Origin: G963675935 sp963719005
Lineage (GTDB): Bacteria > Planctomycetota > Planctomycetia > Pirellulales > Thermoguttaceae
Assembly (NCBI GenBank): GCA_963719005.1
Contig: CAVRAR010000007.1
Span: 1 to 64,000 of the forward strand
DNA length: 64,000 nucleotides
Direction of reading: 5' to 3'
The translations under genes were made by a program, and so were the position numbers. Shown here piece by piece: positions 8,346 to 17,858 of this stretch; position 1 is the stretch's first letter; every line of letters starts with the position of its first letter. The notes beneath the pieces were generated by a model. It saw nothing but the letters and a program-made list of their open reading frames with translations, did not search any database and was not told the DNA's origin.

Positions 8346-9128
8346 TTGAACACGACGGTGGAAGACAAGAACGCAGTTGCGTCCGCCCGCGGCGGCCCAT
8401 TGCCTCGCGGCAACGACATGATGGTGTGGTTTGGCTGGATGGCGTTCTTCGGCGCGGTGGGGATGTTCTTGACCGCCGGCGTCCGGCACTTTGTCGTGGG
8501 CTGGTCCGAACGCGATCTGTCGCGGCAGAGCCGGGTGTGGATGCTGGATCAGGCGGCTCAACTTCGTCGAGGTGAAATCAACTGTCTCGTCAACCCCGAT
8601 CCGGCGTTCATCGACGAGTTATTGGCCGACACCGCCTGCGCCGCCAAAGTTCGCGACCTATACCTCGGCGGTGATCTTTCCGACCCGCGGCTGGGGCGAT
8701 TGCGCGAGCTGCCAAAGCTGAAGTGCATCATCTTTCTCTTTGCTGAAAATCAGAACTCACTTCTGAAACGCCTGCACGGTATGTCTGGCATTGAGGAGTT
8801 GACCTTCGATCGCACTTGGCTCTCGCACGACGATATGGCACATATAGCCGCTTTTCCACATCTCAAATCGTTGTCGTTTGATGTATGCCAACTCCGCGGG
8901 GGAGACATGAGAGAGCTTTCCAGGCATCCGACCTTGGAACGACTGGCTATCCAAAGCGTCACATCCAACAAGGAACTAAGCGGGTTCTTCCGGAGTATGC
9001 CCCGTCTACGCGAGCTTTCGCTGGGGATCTGCAACGAAGACTTCGATGCGTCGCATGGCTCTTTTGAGAATGCCCTGAAGCAGGCGTTGCCCCGATGCAA
9101 GTGCCGCGTTTGGGATGATCGGCGATGA
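8346..9128 (+). CDS. Membrane-anchored leucine-rich-repeat-like protein
   Basis: The start is uncertain. TTG at 8346 has a GAGG site at suitable spacing and gives 260 residues; ATG at 8418 gives 236 and lacks a clear site. One transmembrane segment (MAFFGAVGMFLTAGVRHFVV) is followed by a region with irregular leucine-rich repeats, for example LKCIIFLF, IEELTFDRTWLS, LKSLSFDVCQLR and LRELSLGICN. LRR proteins usually bind other proteins. It follows the membrane protein at 7535 by 10 bases. Confidence 0.65.
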   Translation: MNTTVEDKNAVASARGGPLPRGNDMMVWFGWMAFFGAVGMFLTAGVRHFVVGWSERDLSRQSRVWMLDQAAQLRRGEINCLVNPDPAFIDELLADTACAAKVRDLYLGGDLSDPRLGRLRELPKLKCIIFLFAENQNSLLKRLHGMSGIEELTFDRTWLSHDDMAHIAAFPHLKSLSFDVCQLRGGDMRELSRHPTLERLAIQSVTSNKELSGFFRSMPRLRELSLGICNEDFDASHGSFENALKQALPRCKCRVWDDRR

Positions 9129-9307
9129 CGGTCGCGGAGTATGTCGTGTGAAACGGGGAAATCTCGTTGACTCGTCACGTCTGATTATTGGGAACCTTGC
9201 CCATATTCACAACCGACGGCGAGTCTGTACAATGTGGGAATAGCGGAAAGCGAAAGGATTCATCGGACGTTTAACGAACGCTAAGCACAAGACCGGAGAG
9301 TGTTTCC

Positions 9308-10492
9308 ATGTTCGGCTCAATGAAGAACTATCTATCCGACCAACTTCAACAAATCCGCGACGCCGGCCTCTTCAAGGGTGAGCGGGTTATCACCACGCCG
9401 CAGAAGGCCCGCGTCGGCGTGCTCAATCAGCAGCCGGTGCTGAACCTTTGCGCCAACAACTACCTCGGACTAGCCGATCACCCCGAACTCATTGCCGCCG
9501 CTCACGAGGCGATCGACCGCTGGGGCTATGGCATGGCCAGCGTCCGCTTCATCTGCGGCACTCAGCAGGTTCACAAGGAACTGGAAGCCGCCCTGAGCAA
9601 GTTCCTCGGCGCGGACGACACGATCCTCTACTCGTCCTGCTTCGACGCCAACGGCGGGCTGTTCGAGACGCTCTTCGGCGCGGAAGACGCCATCATCTCC
9701 GACGAGTTGAACCACGCCAGCATCATCGACGGCGTTCGACTCTGCAAGGCCCAGCGTTTCCGCTACAAGAACAACAACATGGCCGACCTCGAGGAGCAGC
9801 TCAAGCAGGCGGCCGGGGCTCGGCATCGCGTGATCGCCACCGACGGGGTGTTTTCGATGGACGGCATCATCGCCAACCTGCCCGGCGTCTGCGATCTGGC
9901 CGAGAAGTACGACGCCCTGGTGATGGTCGACGATTCGCACGCCGTCGGCTTCATGGGCCGTCACGGCCGCGGCACGCCGGAGCATCATGGCGTGCAAGAT
10001 CGCATCGACATCATCACCGGCACGCTCGGCAAAGCCCTAGGCGGCGCAAGCGGCGGCTACACGAGTGGGCGGAAAGAGATTATCGACCTGCTGCGTCAGC
10101 GGAGCCGGCCGTACTTGTTCTCGAACACACTGGCCCCGCCGATCGCGGCCGTTTCGATCAAGACGCTCGAATTGCTCTCGCGCTCGACCGAGCTGCGCGA
10201 CCGGCTCGAATCGAACACGAAGCTTTTCCGCGAGGGGATGGCGAAGCGCGGCTTCAAGATCACGCCCGGCGTGCATCCGATCTGCCCGATCATGCTCGGC
10301 GACGCCGTTCTGGCCGCGCGGATGGCCGAGGCGATGCTCCGCCGCGGGGTTTACGTCGTCGGCTTCTCGTATCCGGTGGTACCGAAGGGCAAGGCCCGCA
10401 TCCGCGTGCAGGTTTCCGCCGCCCATTCGCCCGCCGATCTCGAGTTCGCGATGGAAGCGTTTTCGGCGACGAAGGCGGAGTTGGGGATTTAA
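9308..10492 (+). CDS. kbl: 2-amino-3-ketobutyrate CoA ligase (glycine C-acetyltransferase)
   Basis: The 394-residue PLP-dependent alpha-oxoamine synthase cleaves 2-amino-3-ketobutyrate with CoA to glycine and acetyl-CoA, the second step of threonine catabolism after Tdh. Clear family signatures are LCANNYLGLADHPELI, ISDELNHASIIDGVRL, VMVDDSHAVGFMG and the PLP-lysine motif GTLGKALGGASGGY. A GGAGAG site precedes the ATG. In many bacteria kbl and tdh are adjacent; here two unrelated membrane-protein genes sit between them. Confidence 0.96.
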   Translation: MFGSMKNYLSDQLQQIRDAGLFKGERVITTPQKARVGVLNQQPVLNLCANNYLGLADHPELIAAAHEAIDRWGYGMASVRFICGTQQVHKELEAALSKFLGADDTILYSSCFDANGGLFETLFGAEDAIISDELNHASIIDGVRLCKAQRFRYKNNNMADLEEQLKQAAGARHRVIATDGVFSMDGIIANLPGVCDLAEKYDALVMVDDSHAVGFMGRHGRGTPEHHGVQDRIDIITGTLGKALGGASGGYTSGRKEIIDLLRQRSRPYLFSNTLAPPIAAVSIKTLELLSRSTELRDRLESNTKLFREGMAKRGFKITPGVHPICPIMLGDAVLAARMAEAMLRRGVYVVGFSYPVVPKGKARIRVQVSAAHSPADLEFAMEAFSATKAELGI

Positions 10493-10533
10493 GCGGAGCC
10501 ATACAGCAGACTGCCTAGCGGGCGTTTGCAGGC

Positions 10534-10899
10534 TCACGATTCCAGCGGCGGATGAACCACGCAATTGGCGTCTCTCAGAAGAAACACCCTCCCCTCGACC
10601 TGTTCCCTCGTGAAATGAGAGAGCAGCCACGAGAGCTTTGTCAGGATGCTCTCCCGGTCGGGCTGGTGCAACGCGATCACGATGACCCCGCAATGTCGGG
10701 GGTAGAGGTGTGGAACGGTATGAAAGAAATCCTTGTCGGTCGTCAGAAAGACGGCCTGGATATCCTGGGCCATCCGAAACAGTTCGTTGTCGTCGGCTCC
10801 CTCTTTCTCGGTTCCTCGTATGTCGACAGATTCATGCCCCTCTCTGCCGAGCAGCGTCCGCGCCGCCTTGGGAAAATTCTCGTCGAGAAAGAATCTCAT
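10534..10899 (-). CDS. DUF5615 PIN-like protein (putative toxin)
   Basis: The 121-residue protein begins MRFFLDENFP and contains FLTTDKDFFHTV, matching the DUF5615 PIN-like family. These proteins have acidic residues placed as in PIN nucleases and are commonly paired with DUF433 proteins. Its ATG overlaps the stop of the upstream DUF433 gene by four bases (ATGA). Toxin activity is inferred from family context only. Confidence 0.85.
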   Translation of the reverse strand: MRFFLDENFPKAARTLLGREGHESVDIRGTEKEGADDNELFRMAQDIQAVFLTTDKDFFHTVPHLYPRHCGVIVIALHQPDRESILTKLSWLLSHFTREQVEGRVFLLRDANCVVHPPLES

Positions 10900-11126
10900 G
10901 GGGCAGACGTCTCGTAAGGAGTCTCCTGAAACCCGGAGAGTTCCCCGCCGAATGCCAGGGCGGCGAGAACGTCCTCCCGCGTAATGTTCGGATAGTCTTC
11001 CAGAACCTCCTCGATGGAATCGCCGCCGGAAAGGGCGCCAAGGATATTGGCCACCAGTACGCGAGTCCCCCGGATTACCGGTTTCCCATGACATATCGTT
11101 GGGCTAATAGCTATTCTTTCGTGCAT
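10896..11126 (-). CDS. DUF433 protein (putative antitoxin)
   Basis: The 76-residue protein shows the DUF433 pattern: ICHGKPVIRGTRVLVANIL, then GDSIEEVLEDYPNITREDV followed by a short helix. DUF433 domains form winged-helix-like folds and are usually encoded immediately upstream of DUF5615 proteins, as here. The pair is probably a toxin-antitoxin-like module whose antitoxin may autoregulate. Confidence 0.88.
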   Translation of the reverse strand: MHERIAISPTICHGKPVIRGTRVLVANILGALSGGDSIEEVLEDYPNITREDVLAALAFGGELSGFQETPYETSAP

Positions 11127-11345
11127 GATGGCTGCTCCGGCGTGAATGAGCCCTTCCGCAAACGCTACTCACTATTGTATCTCACCGTTTCTCGGCTTGC
11201 CATCCCCCTGTTACAAACTAGTTGCGCTCCACGGGCCGCTCCCGCATTAGAATGGCGGATGGAAAGCTCGGCATGGCCCGGCACGGCGTCGGGGTCCCCG
11301 GCCGAGCAGAACGTCCATTGCGAAACGCGAAAAGGAGTGGCGAAA

Positions 11346-12980
11346 ATGGTCTGGCATAACAAGAGATTGGCGATTTTGGCAGTAGGCTGGGCGCTGGTGG
11401 CCGTAGCTTGCATGAGCGCCCCATTGCGGGCCGACGAGACGTCGTCCTCGACACCCGGCAGCGAGAATCCGCACGTTTGGAAGCCGCGCACCCGGTCGGT
11501 GGCGGTTTTCAAGAACGGCCTGGGCTTCTTCCTGCGCGAGGGGGAAGTAAAGCTCCGCGACGGCTGGTGCGTGGCCGAAAGCGTGCCGCCGGCGGCGTTC
11601 GGCACATTGGCCATCTACGCCCATAGCGACAAGGAGGTGGTCGACGTCGTCGGATCGGGGCCCGGCGAAATTGTCGAGTTCGATGGCCGCGACGCCTCGA
11701 AGGATCCATCAGCCCGCAAGGCGCGGCTTGAGGCATGTCGGGATCTCAAGGTCGAATTGCGCTATAAACAGAAGGGCCAGAAGCGAACGGCCGCCGGCAA
11801 GTTGGTTTCGATTGGTCCGGAATACGTCGTACTCGAAAACGAGGGCAGCAGCCTCGCGGTGCCGACGGCCGGAGTGACGCGGATGCAGGTCTTGGAGCTT
11901 CCGTTGCGAATTCACGTCGCCCGTGACGCCGCCACCGGCGGCGGCCCCGGCCCCGCCGTCAATACCCTCGGCATGGCTTACCTTCGCAAGGGTATCACTT
12001 GGATTCCCGATTATACGCTCAAGGTGCTCGACGACGACGACGCCGAGTTGACGCTGCGCGGCACGATCGTCAACGAGGCTGAAGACCTGATCCATACCGA
12101 TGTGCATTTGGTCGTCGGAGTGCCGCATTTCGTTCATACCGATTACATGGCGCCGTTGGCTGTCGGCCAGGTGATTCGCACCATCGGCGCTGCGGTCATG
12201 TCGCAAAACCCAATGGGGATGAACACCCAGATGATGAACCGTGCCGCGCTGGTGAGCAACCAAATCATGGCCCCGCAGTTCGATCAGCCCGGCGTGGTAA
12301 GGGAGTCTTCGCCGGAGGCGGAGGGCGATCTCGGCAGGGCGCTCGGAAGTCTGCCTCAGTTGGGCGGGGTGGCCGCCACCGATTACACCGTCTACACGAA
12401 GAAGGATCTCACGCTCCGCCGCGGCGAAAAGGCCATCGTGACGCTCTTCACCCGCAAGATTCACTACTCGCACATCTACCGCTGGTCGCCGCCGGAGGCC
12501 ATGGAGCATTCGTTGGTGCTGCACAACCAGACCGATACGGCCTGGACGACCGGCCCCTGCCTGGCCCTAAGCTCCGATCAACCGCTGAGTGAAGACCTGC
12601 TGAAGTACACGCCGAAAAACGGGCGGGGCGAACTGCCCGTCACCGCGGCGATCAATGTGGCACACGAGAAATCGGAGCGGGAGACCGACCGCAAACTGAA
12701 AGCCTATTCGCCCGACAACAACAACAGCTTCTTCGACCTCGTCACGCTCGAAGGCAAGCTGCAAATCCGCAACTACGAAAAGCGGCCTGTCGAAATCATC
12801 GTCGTCAATCCGCTCGCCGGCAAGCCGCTCGGGGCGTCCTCCGACGGCAGCGTCTCGGTCGACCCGACCAGACTGCAATTGTTGGAGCGCAACGGCTCGG
12901 TCCGCTGGACCGTAACATTGAGGCCTGGCGAAGAAAAGACGCTCACGTATCAATACGAGCGGTACGTACCATCACGGTAA
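11346..12980 (+). CDS. Exported DUF4139-like protein
   Basis: The 544-residue protein starts at ATG 11346, with AAGGAG about 10 bases upstream. A signal peptide is visible at residues ~7-29 (LAILAVGWALVAVACMSAPLRA). The middle contains AYLRKGITWIPDYTLKVLDD and GTIVNEAEDLIHTDVHLVVG, and the C-terminus ends in WTVTLRPGEEKTLTYQYERY, the layout of DUF4139 domains in mucoidy-inhibitor-A-like proteins. A Met/Asn/Gln-rich insert lies around residues 275-320. It is likely periplasmic and its biochemical role is unknown. Confidence 0.75.
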   Translation: MVWHNKRLAILAVGWALVAVACMSAPLRADETSSSTPGSENPHVWKPRTRSVAVFKNGLGFFLREGEVKLRDGWCVAESVPPAAFGTLAIYAHSDKEVVDVVGSGPGEIVEFDGRDASKDPSARKARLEACRDLKVELRYKQKGQKRTAAGKLVSIGPEYVVLENEGSSLAVPTAGVTRMQVLELPLRIHVARDAATGGGPGPAVNTLGMAYLRKGITWIPDYTLKVLDDDDAELTLRGTIVNEAEDLIHTDVHLVVGVPHFVHTDYMAPLAVGQVIRTIGAAVMSQNPMGMNTQMMNRAALVSNQIMAPQFDQPGVVRESSPEAEGDLGRALGSLPQLGGVAATDYTVYTKKDLTLRRGEKAIVTLFTRKIHYSHIYRWSPPEAMEHSLVLHNQTDTAWTTGPCLALSSDQPLSEDLLKYTPKNGRGELPVTAAINVAHEKSERETDRKLKAYSPDNNNSFFDLVTLEGKLQIRNYEKRPVEIIVVNPLAGKPLGASSDGSVSVDPTRLQLLERNGSVRWTVTLRPGEEKTLTYQYERYVPSR

Positions 12981-13125
12981 AAGGAATTCGCAGCCGGGGG
13001 AGAGGTTCGTATTGTGCGGCAGTCGAAATCTGACCGCCTTCAGAGATCGACTTCGTACATGGGGCGATATTTCACTTCCACAGCCGGCACAGAATGCGTG
13101 CCAACACTATTGAAAGGAACGAACG

Positions 13126-13876
13126 ATGCGATTCGGCAAGAAACTAGTGGTCTTCACAGTCGCCTGGATGGCCGTCACCGTTGCGGCATCCTCCCACACA
13201 TTGGCCCAGCAAATGACGGACAACCGCCCCAGAATCACCGTATCGGGCGAGGCGGCAGTCTACGCGGAGCCCGACAAAATCCTCATCAGTCTCGGGGTCG
13301 AAATCTGGGATGCGCAGATGGACGCCGCCAAGCAAAAGAACGATGAGATCGTGAAAAAGGCATTCGCCGCCATCCTGTCATGCGGTCTCGAAAAGAAGGC
13401 GATCCAAACTGACAACATTACGATCGAGCCGACCTACAAGCCGTACGAAGGCAGCCGCCCTCGCGACATCGACGGCTACTGCGTGCGGAACTCGTTGACC
13501 GTCACCGTCGATAGGGTCAGACTGGTCGAGCAGGTCATCACGCGAGCCTTGGAAAGCGGCGTCAACCATGTCAACAACATTGATTTCCAGACCACGAAAC
13601 TCAGAAAATACCGCGACGAGGCCCGCCGAATGGCCCTGAAGGCTGCACGCGAAAAAGGCGAAAATATGGCCGGCGTTTACGGCCAGACCATTGGCAAACC
13701 GCTCCAGATCAACGAAAATGAATGGTACGGATGCTGGAATGGCGGGCCGCAGATTGCCATGAATGCCGCGACGGTGATGCCAAGCACGCCTGGCGCAGGG
13801 AGGCGAAACCGTCGCCTTGGGAAAGATCGCCATCCGTGCCAACATCAGCGTCGTATTTGAACTGAAAGACAAGTAA
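13126..13876 (+). CDS. SIMPL-domain (DUF541) exported protein, frameshifted near its end
   Basis: A signal peptide (residues ~8-28, ending near TLAQQ) is followed by a SIMPL/DUF541 domain: RITVSGEAAVYAEPDKILIS, AFAAILSCGLEKKAIQTDNI, and DEARRMALKAAREKGENMAG. In the current sequence the frame shifts at about 13798 and closes at 13860. Skipping one base restores ETVALGKIAIRANISVVFEL and a TAA at 13874-13876 that overlaps the ATG of the response regulator. The expected family ending and this junction argue that the shift is a sequencing insertion. SIMPL proteins are envelope proteins of unclear role. Confidence 0.85.
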
Positions 13877-14580
13877 TGCGCACGTGCATCCTTACGATCG
13901 AAGACGATGCGGCGATACGGCGGGGAATCGTTGATTCGCTGCGCTTCGCCGGCTACGACACGATCGAGGCCGGCGACGGCCAGTCGGGGCTGGAAATGGC
14001 GTCGCACCGCCAGTTCGATCTACTGCTGTTGGATCTGGTGCTACCCAAGCGCGACGGCTTCGAGATTCTGCGGGAAGTCCGCCGGCTGCGGCCCACGTTG
14101 CCGGTGATCGTGCTCACCGCCCGCGGCGACGAGGCCGACCGCGTGCGGGGGCTGCGCGACGGGGCGGACGATTACGTCGTCAAGCCGTTCAGCGTCAAGG
14201 AACTGCTCGCCCGCGTCGAGGCGGTGCTTCGCCGCAGCGCCGAGCGGCCGAGCGATGTGTCGATCATTCATTTCTCCGGCGGGACGATCGATCTCGACCG
14301 CCGCGAAGTGCGGTTCTCGAAAAGCGGTCGGGCCGAGCTTTCCGAACGCGAGGCCGAATTGCTCCGCTATCTGGCGGCGAACTCCGCACGGGCCGTCGCC
14401 CGCGAGGAACTGCTGGCGAACGTCTGGCGAATCCCGCCACAAGGAGTCTCGACCCGCACGATCGACATGCACGTTACCCGGCTGCGGGAGAAGCTGCGGG
14501 ACGATCCGTCCGAGCCGAAGATACTGCTGACGGTGCGCGGGAAAGGATACATGTTTCAGGGAAGCGAGGATGAAGGCTGA
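13876..14580 (+). CDS. OmpR-family response regulator
   Basis: The 234-residue regulator has a receiver domain (residues ~1-115) with the acidic pocket EDD, the phospho-acceptor Asp in LLLLDLVLPKRDGF, the conserved Thr in VIVLTARGDE and the Lys in DDYVVKPFSVKELLARV. The C-terminal winged-helix DNA-binding domain contains LSEREAELLRYLAANSARAV and TIDMHVTRLREKLRDD. It should be phosphorylated by the histidine kinase encoded just downstream. The start codon overlaps the stop of the SIMPL gene. Confidence 0.95.
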   Translation: MRTCILTIEDDAAIRRGIVDSLRFAGYDTIEAGDGQSGLEMASHRQFDLLLLDLVLPKRDGFEILREVRRLRPTLPVIVLTARGDEADRVRGLRDGADDYVVKPFSVKELLARVEAVLRRSAERPSDVSIIHFSGGTIDLDRREVRFSKSGRAELSEREAELLRYLAANSARAVAREELLANVWRIPPQGVSTRTIDMHVTRLREKLRDDPSEPKILLTVRGKGYMFQGSEDEG

Positions 14581-14610
14581 AGGTTGCAATCGTGCTTTGC
14601 AGACTTCGAC

Positions 14611-14666
14611 GTAGGGCGGACTTTAGTCCGCCTGGAAGAGACGGGACGGATTGAAATCCGCCCTAC
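14611..14666. repeat. Dispersed paired palindrome, family B (copy 1)
   Basis: Arms GTAGGGCGGACTTTAGTCC... and ...GGATTGAAATCCGCCCTAC are inverted around a short core. Related copies occur at 41323-41397 and 53638-53696. This copy fills the gap between the response-regulator and kinase genes. Confidence 0.8.
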
Positions 14667-14704
14667 AATCATTGATCAAGTCGTTTTGTTGCGACGTCTA
14701 ACCC

Positions 14705-16502
14705 ATGCTTCGCCAGCTCTCTCCGTGGATCGGTTTTGTCGCGTGCCTGACCATCGTCTTGGCCGCGATGGGCTGGATCAGCATCGCGGCGGTGCAGTCG
14801 GATCGCGCGGAGAAGGAAGCCCGACGGCAGGCGGTTTTGGAGCAAAAGGCGCGGGTAGCCCTGTGGCGAATGGATACGTCGATAGCGACGCTTCTGGCCC
14901 AGGAGAGCGCACGGCCGTATTTTGTCTATCGCTCGTTTTATCCGGCGAATCGAAGTTTCAACCGCATGTTCAACCCGCAGACGGAGGCCGGCTCGCTGAT
15001 TCCCTCGCCCTTGCTGACCAGCCGGTTGGAAGAAGTGACGCTGCACTTTCAGTTCGGGCCAGACGGGCAACTCACTTCGCCCGAACTGCCGACCGGCACC
15101 AGCTTCAGACTGGCGACGCCAGAGTATCTTAGTGCGCGGCAGGTGGACAAGACGAGGAAGCAACTTGCCGAGCTGGCCGCAAGCGTCGATCGGCGAAAGC
15201 TCATGAAGCTCTTGCCGAGCCACGAATTGCCGCCGCTGGAAATGGTGAAGTCTCTGCCGCCGGGATGGGAACAGCGCATGGTAAAGTCGCTGGCACAGGG
15301 AGATTCTCCTCTTCGCGGCCAGCCCGGCTACGAGTATGAGCTGCGCAACGCCGCGGTGGCGCAGAATGCGAACCAAATGGTGCAGACGCAGCAACAGTCG
15401 TTGGGGCCGCCCAACCTGGAAATGCCCGCCACCGACATCAGCGGCGTGTTGATGACGCCGCTGTGGATCGACGGCCGGCTGATCCTGGCCCGGCGTATCA
15501 CCGCCGAAGGGAAGGAGTACGTGCAGGGATGCGTTCTCGACTGGCCGGTCGTGAAGCGGTCGCTGCTGGAGACGATCGCCGACTTGCTGCCCGACGCCGA
15601 CCTTTTGCCGGCGACCGCCGCTTCCCGCGCGGACGAATCGCGGATGCTCGCCTCGCTGCCGGTGCGGCTTGTGCTGGGAAAACCGAGCAACGGCGACGGC
15701 TTTGCCGCTTCACCGATCCTGATTTCGTTGGCGGCGGCTTGGGTGTGCGTGGCTCTTGCCGCCGCGGCGGTCGCCGTACTGCTCTGGGGCGTCATGCGGC
15801 TGAGCCGCCGCCGGGCGGCGTTCGTATCGGCGGTCACGCACGAGTTGCGCACTCCGCTGACGACGTTTCAGATGTATGCCGAAATGCTGGCCGAAGGCAT
15901 GGTGCCCGACGTCCAACAGCAGCATCGCTATCTCGGTACGCTCCGCAGCGAAGCGACCCGGCTGACGCACCTGGTCGAAAACGTGCTGGCCTACGCCCGG
16001 CTCGAGCGCGGTCGAACGGCCGGACGAATTGAGCCAATCGAGTTGGCCGAGTTGATCGAAGGCGCCAAGGCCCGCTTGTCCGCCCATGCCGAGCAGTCGG
16101 GCATGACGCTGGCGGTGCAAGCCGACGGCATGGAGAAGCACGGCGGCACGATGGTGCTGGCCAATCGATCGGCGGTCGAGCAGGTGCTGTTCAATCTCGT
16201 CGATAATGCCTGCAAGTACGCCGGCGCGGCCGAGGACAAGCGAATCCATCTGGGCGTCGCGTTGCAAGGCCGGCTGGCGGCGATCGGCGTGGCCGACCAT
16301 GGTCCGGGCTTGTCGGCGGCGGTTCGCCGACGCCTGTTCCATTCGTTCTCGAAATCGGCCGAAGAGGCGGCCGCCAGCGCCGGGGATCGGTCTCGGCCTG
16401 GCGCTGAGCCGCCGACTGGCCCGCGACATGGGCGGCGATCTGCGGCTCGATGAAAGCGTCGCCGGCGGCGCGAGATTTGTCCTCAGCTTGCCGCGAACGT
16501 GA
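14705..16502 (+). CDS. Membrane sensor histidine kinase (one frameshift)
   Basis: The protein has an N-terminal membrane anchor (residues ~8-30), a long extracytoplasmic sensor region and a second membrane segment (LISLAAAWVCVALAAAAVAV, about residues 340-360). The H-box is FVSAVTHELRTPLTTFQMYA, the N-box VEQVLFNLVDNACKYA, and G1 is GVADHGPGLS. The G2 block GIGLGLALSRRLARDMGGDL lies one frame over, so the current sequence has an apparent extra base at about 16375. The restored frame ends at 16502. It is the likely partner of the upstream regulator; the signal is unknown. Confidence 0.9.
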
Positions 16503-16518
16503 GCGACGAAACATCGTC

Positions 16519-16578
16519 GGTTGTGCTTCAGCATAACCAGCGGTCAGCACAGCGTCGATGTTATGCCAAAGCATAACC
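16519..16578. repeat. Dispersed paired palindrome, family A (copy 2)
   Basis: Arms GGTTGTGCTTCAGCATAACC (16519-16538) and GTTATGCCAAAGCATAACC (16560-16578) match family A at 6178 but enclose a different ~21-nt core. It lies between convergent genes and could also form a terminator-like structure. Confidence 0.8.
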
Positions 16579-16603
16579 TACGCCGTGAACGCCGTTGACA
16601 TCC

Positions 16604-17171
16604 TTACGGCGGCTTGCCGATCGAAAACGCCTTGCCCAAGCGGCGGCCGATGCCGTAGTACGCTTGCACCGCCGGGGCGAAGATGATCGGCCGGAGTTTC
16701 TCGATATCGGGAACTCCGCCTTCCCCCAACGTCGCCTGATCGGCTTTCACGTCGAGGATTTCGCCGACGAACTGCGTATGCAACCCCAACTCGAACGTGT
16801 GCAGCAGTCGGCATTCGAGAACCAGCGGAAACTCTTGCACGTAAGGAGCATCGACCAGATCGCTGTGGACCGGCCGTCAGCTCGGCGGCGGCAAACTTGT
16901 CGTCGGTCCTGCCCGAGACGATGCCGAAATAGTCGGCGTCCTTGACGTAGCGTTCGGAGGGGACGCTGACGGTGAACGCTTTGCGATGCACGATGTTGTG
17001 ATAGGAATAGGTTGCCTTTCGCAGCGAGACGGCGACGCACGGCGGCTCGGAGCAGCAGATGCCGCCCCATGCCGCGGTCATGACGTTCGGCTTTCCTTGC
17101 AGGTCGTAAGTTCCCACGACCAGAACCGGCGTCGGATAGAGAATGGTCTTCGCCCCCAGCGATTTCTTCAT
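16604..17171 (-). CDS. Flavin reductase family protein (one frameshift)
   Basis: The protein is about 188 residues long and starts MKKSLGAKTILYPTPVLVVG. The FMN-binding pattern of the DIM6/NTAB flavin-reductase-like fold is visible in NVMTAAWGGICCSEPPCVAV and HRKAFTVSVPSERYVKDADY. Near 16878 the frame shifts by an apparent extra base and continues as DAPYVQEFPLVLECRLLHTF. These proteins bind FMN and reduce flavins or small substrates; the partner is unknown. Its ATG overlaps the stop of the HAD gene (ATGA). Confidence 0.85.
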
Positions 17172-17858
17172 GATATAGCCTCCTTGTCCTGACGGGTTGA
17201 CGACGGATCTGCAATCAGGTCGCGCAGCACTTGCGGAGAGAGCTCGCCGAGCGACTGAACGACGAGACGAGCGGCCGCGAGATCGTCGGGCTTCCGGCCG
17301 GTGCTCAACAGACCGACGCTGGTCATGCCGCGCCGCATTGGCCGCGGCGATGCCGGACGGGGCGTCTTCGATCACCGCACACCGCGCCGGCGGAACGCCG
17401 AGACGCTTTGCCGCGATCAGAAACACCTCGGGATCGGGCTTTCCGCGCGTAACGTCCTCGCCCGTGACCACCGCCTCGAACAGATTCCGCGCTTCGAGGC
17501 GATCCAGAACCATGGCGACGTTTTCCGGCGGACCCGACGAGCCGACGGCCAGGCGGAAACCGGCGTTGTGCAGCGAGCGGAGCAACTCGCCGACTCCCGG
17601 CATGGCGGGAAAGTCGGTTTCGATCATGCGGCGGAACGCCGCCTCCTTGCGGCGATCCAACTCGGCGATCTGGGCGTCGTCGAAGCGGCCTTCTCCCCAA
17701 AAATGGGCGATGATCTCGCGGCTCGTGCGGCCGAAGGTGGCGGCGAACTCCGCCTCGGTGAAATGAAAGCCCTCGGCCTCGGCCAACTCCAGCCAACTGC
17801 GGTAATGGGCATGATACGTGTCGACCAACACGCCGTCCATGTCGAAGATCACGGCCAA
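17168..17858 (-). CDS. HAD-superfamily hydrolase, beta-phosphoglucomutase-like (one frameshift)
   Basis: HAD motif I is VIFDMDGVLVDTYHAHYRSW. A helical cap follows, then motif II in LAVGSSGPPENV, the motif III lysine in RGKPDPEVFLIAAKRLGV, and the motif IV acidic pair in CAVIEDAPSGIAAAN. After an apparent inserted base near 17328 the frame continues GMTSVGLLSTGRKPDDL and ends in TGA overlapping the next ATG. The start is unclear: TTG at 17858 directly precedes motif I, but the frame is also open back into the kinase gene with no stop between. The substrate is probably a phosphorylated sugar or similar metabolite. Confidence 0.88.

Noticed and set aside
16519..16578. Family A palindrome as a simple bidirectional terminator
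   Set aside because: No T-tract follows either arm and the same arms occur at 6178 away from a matching gene arrangement; a dispersed element fits better.
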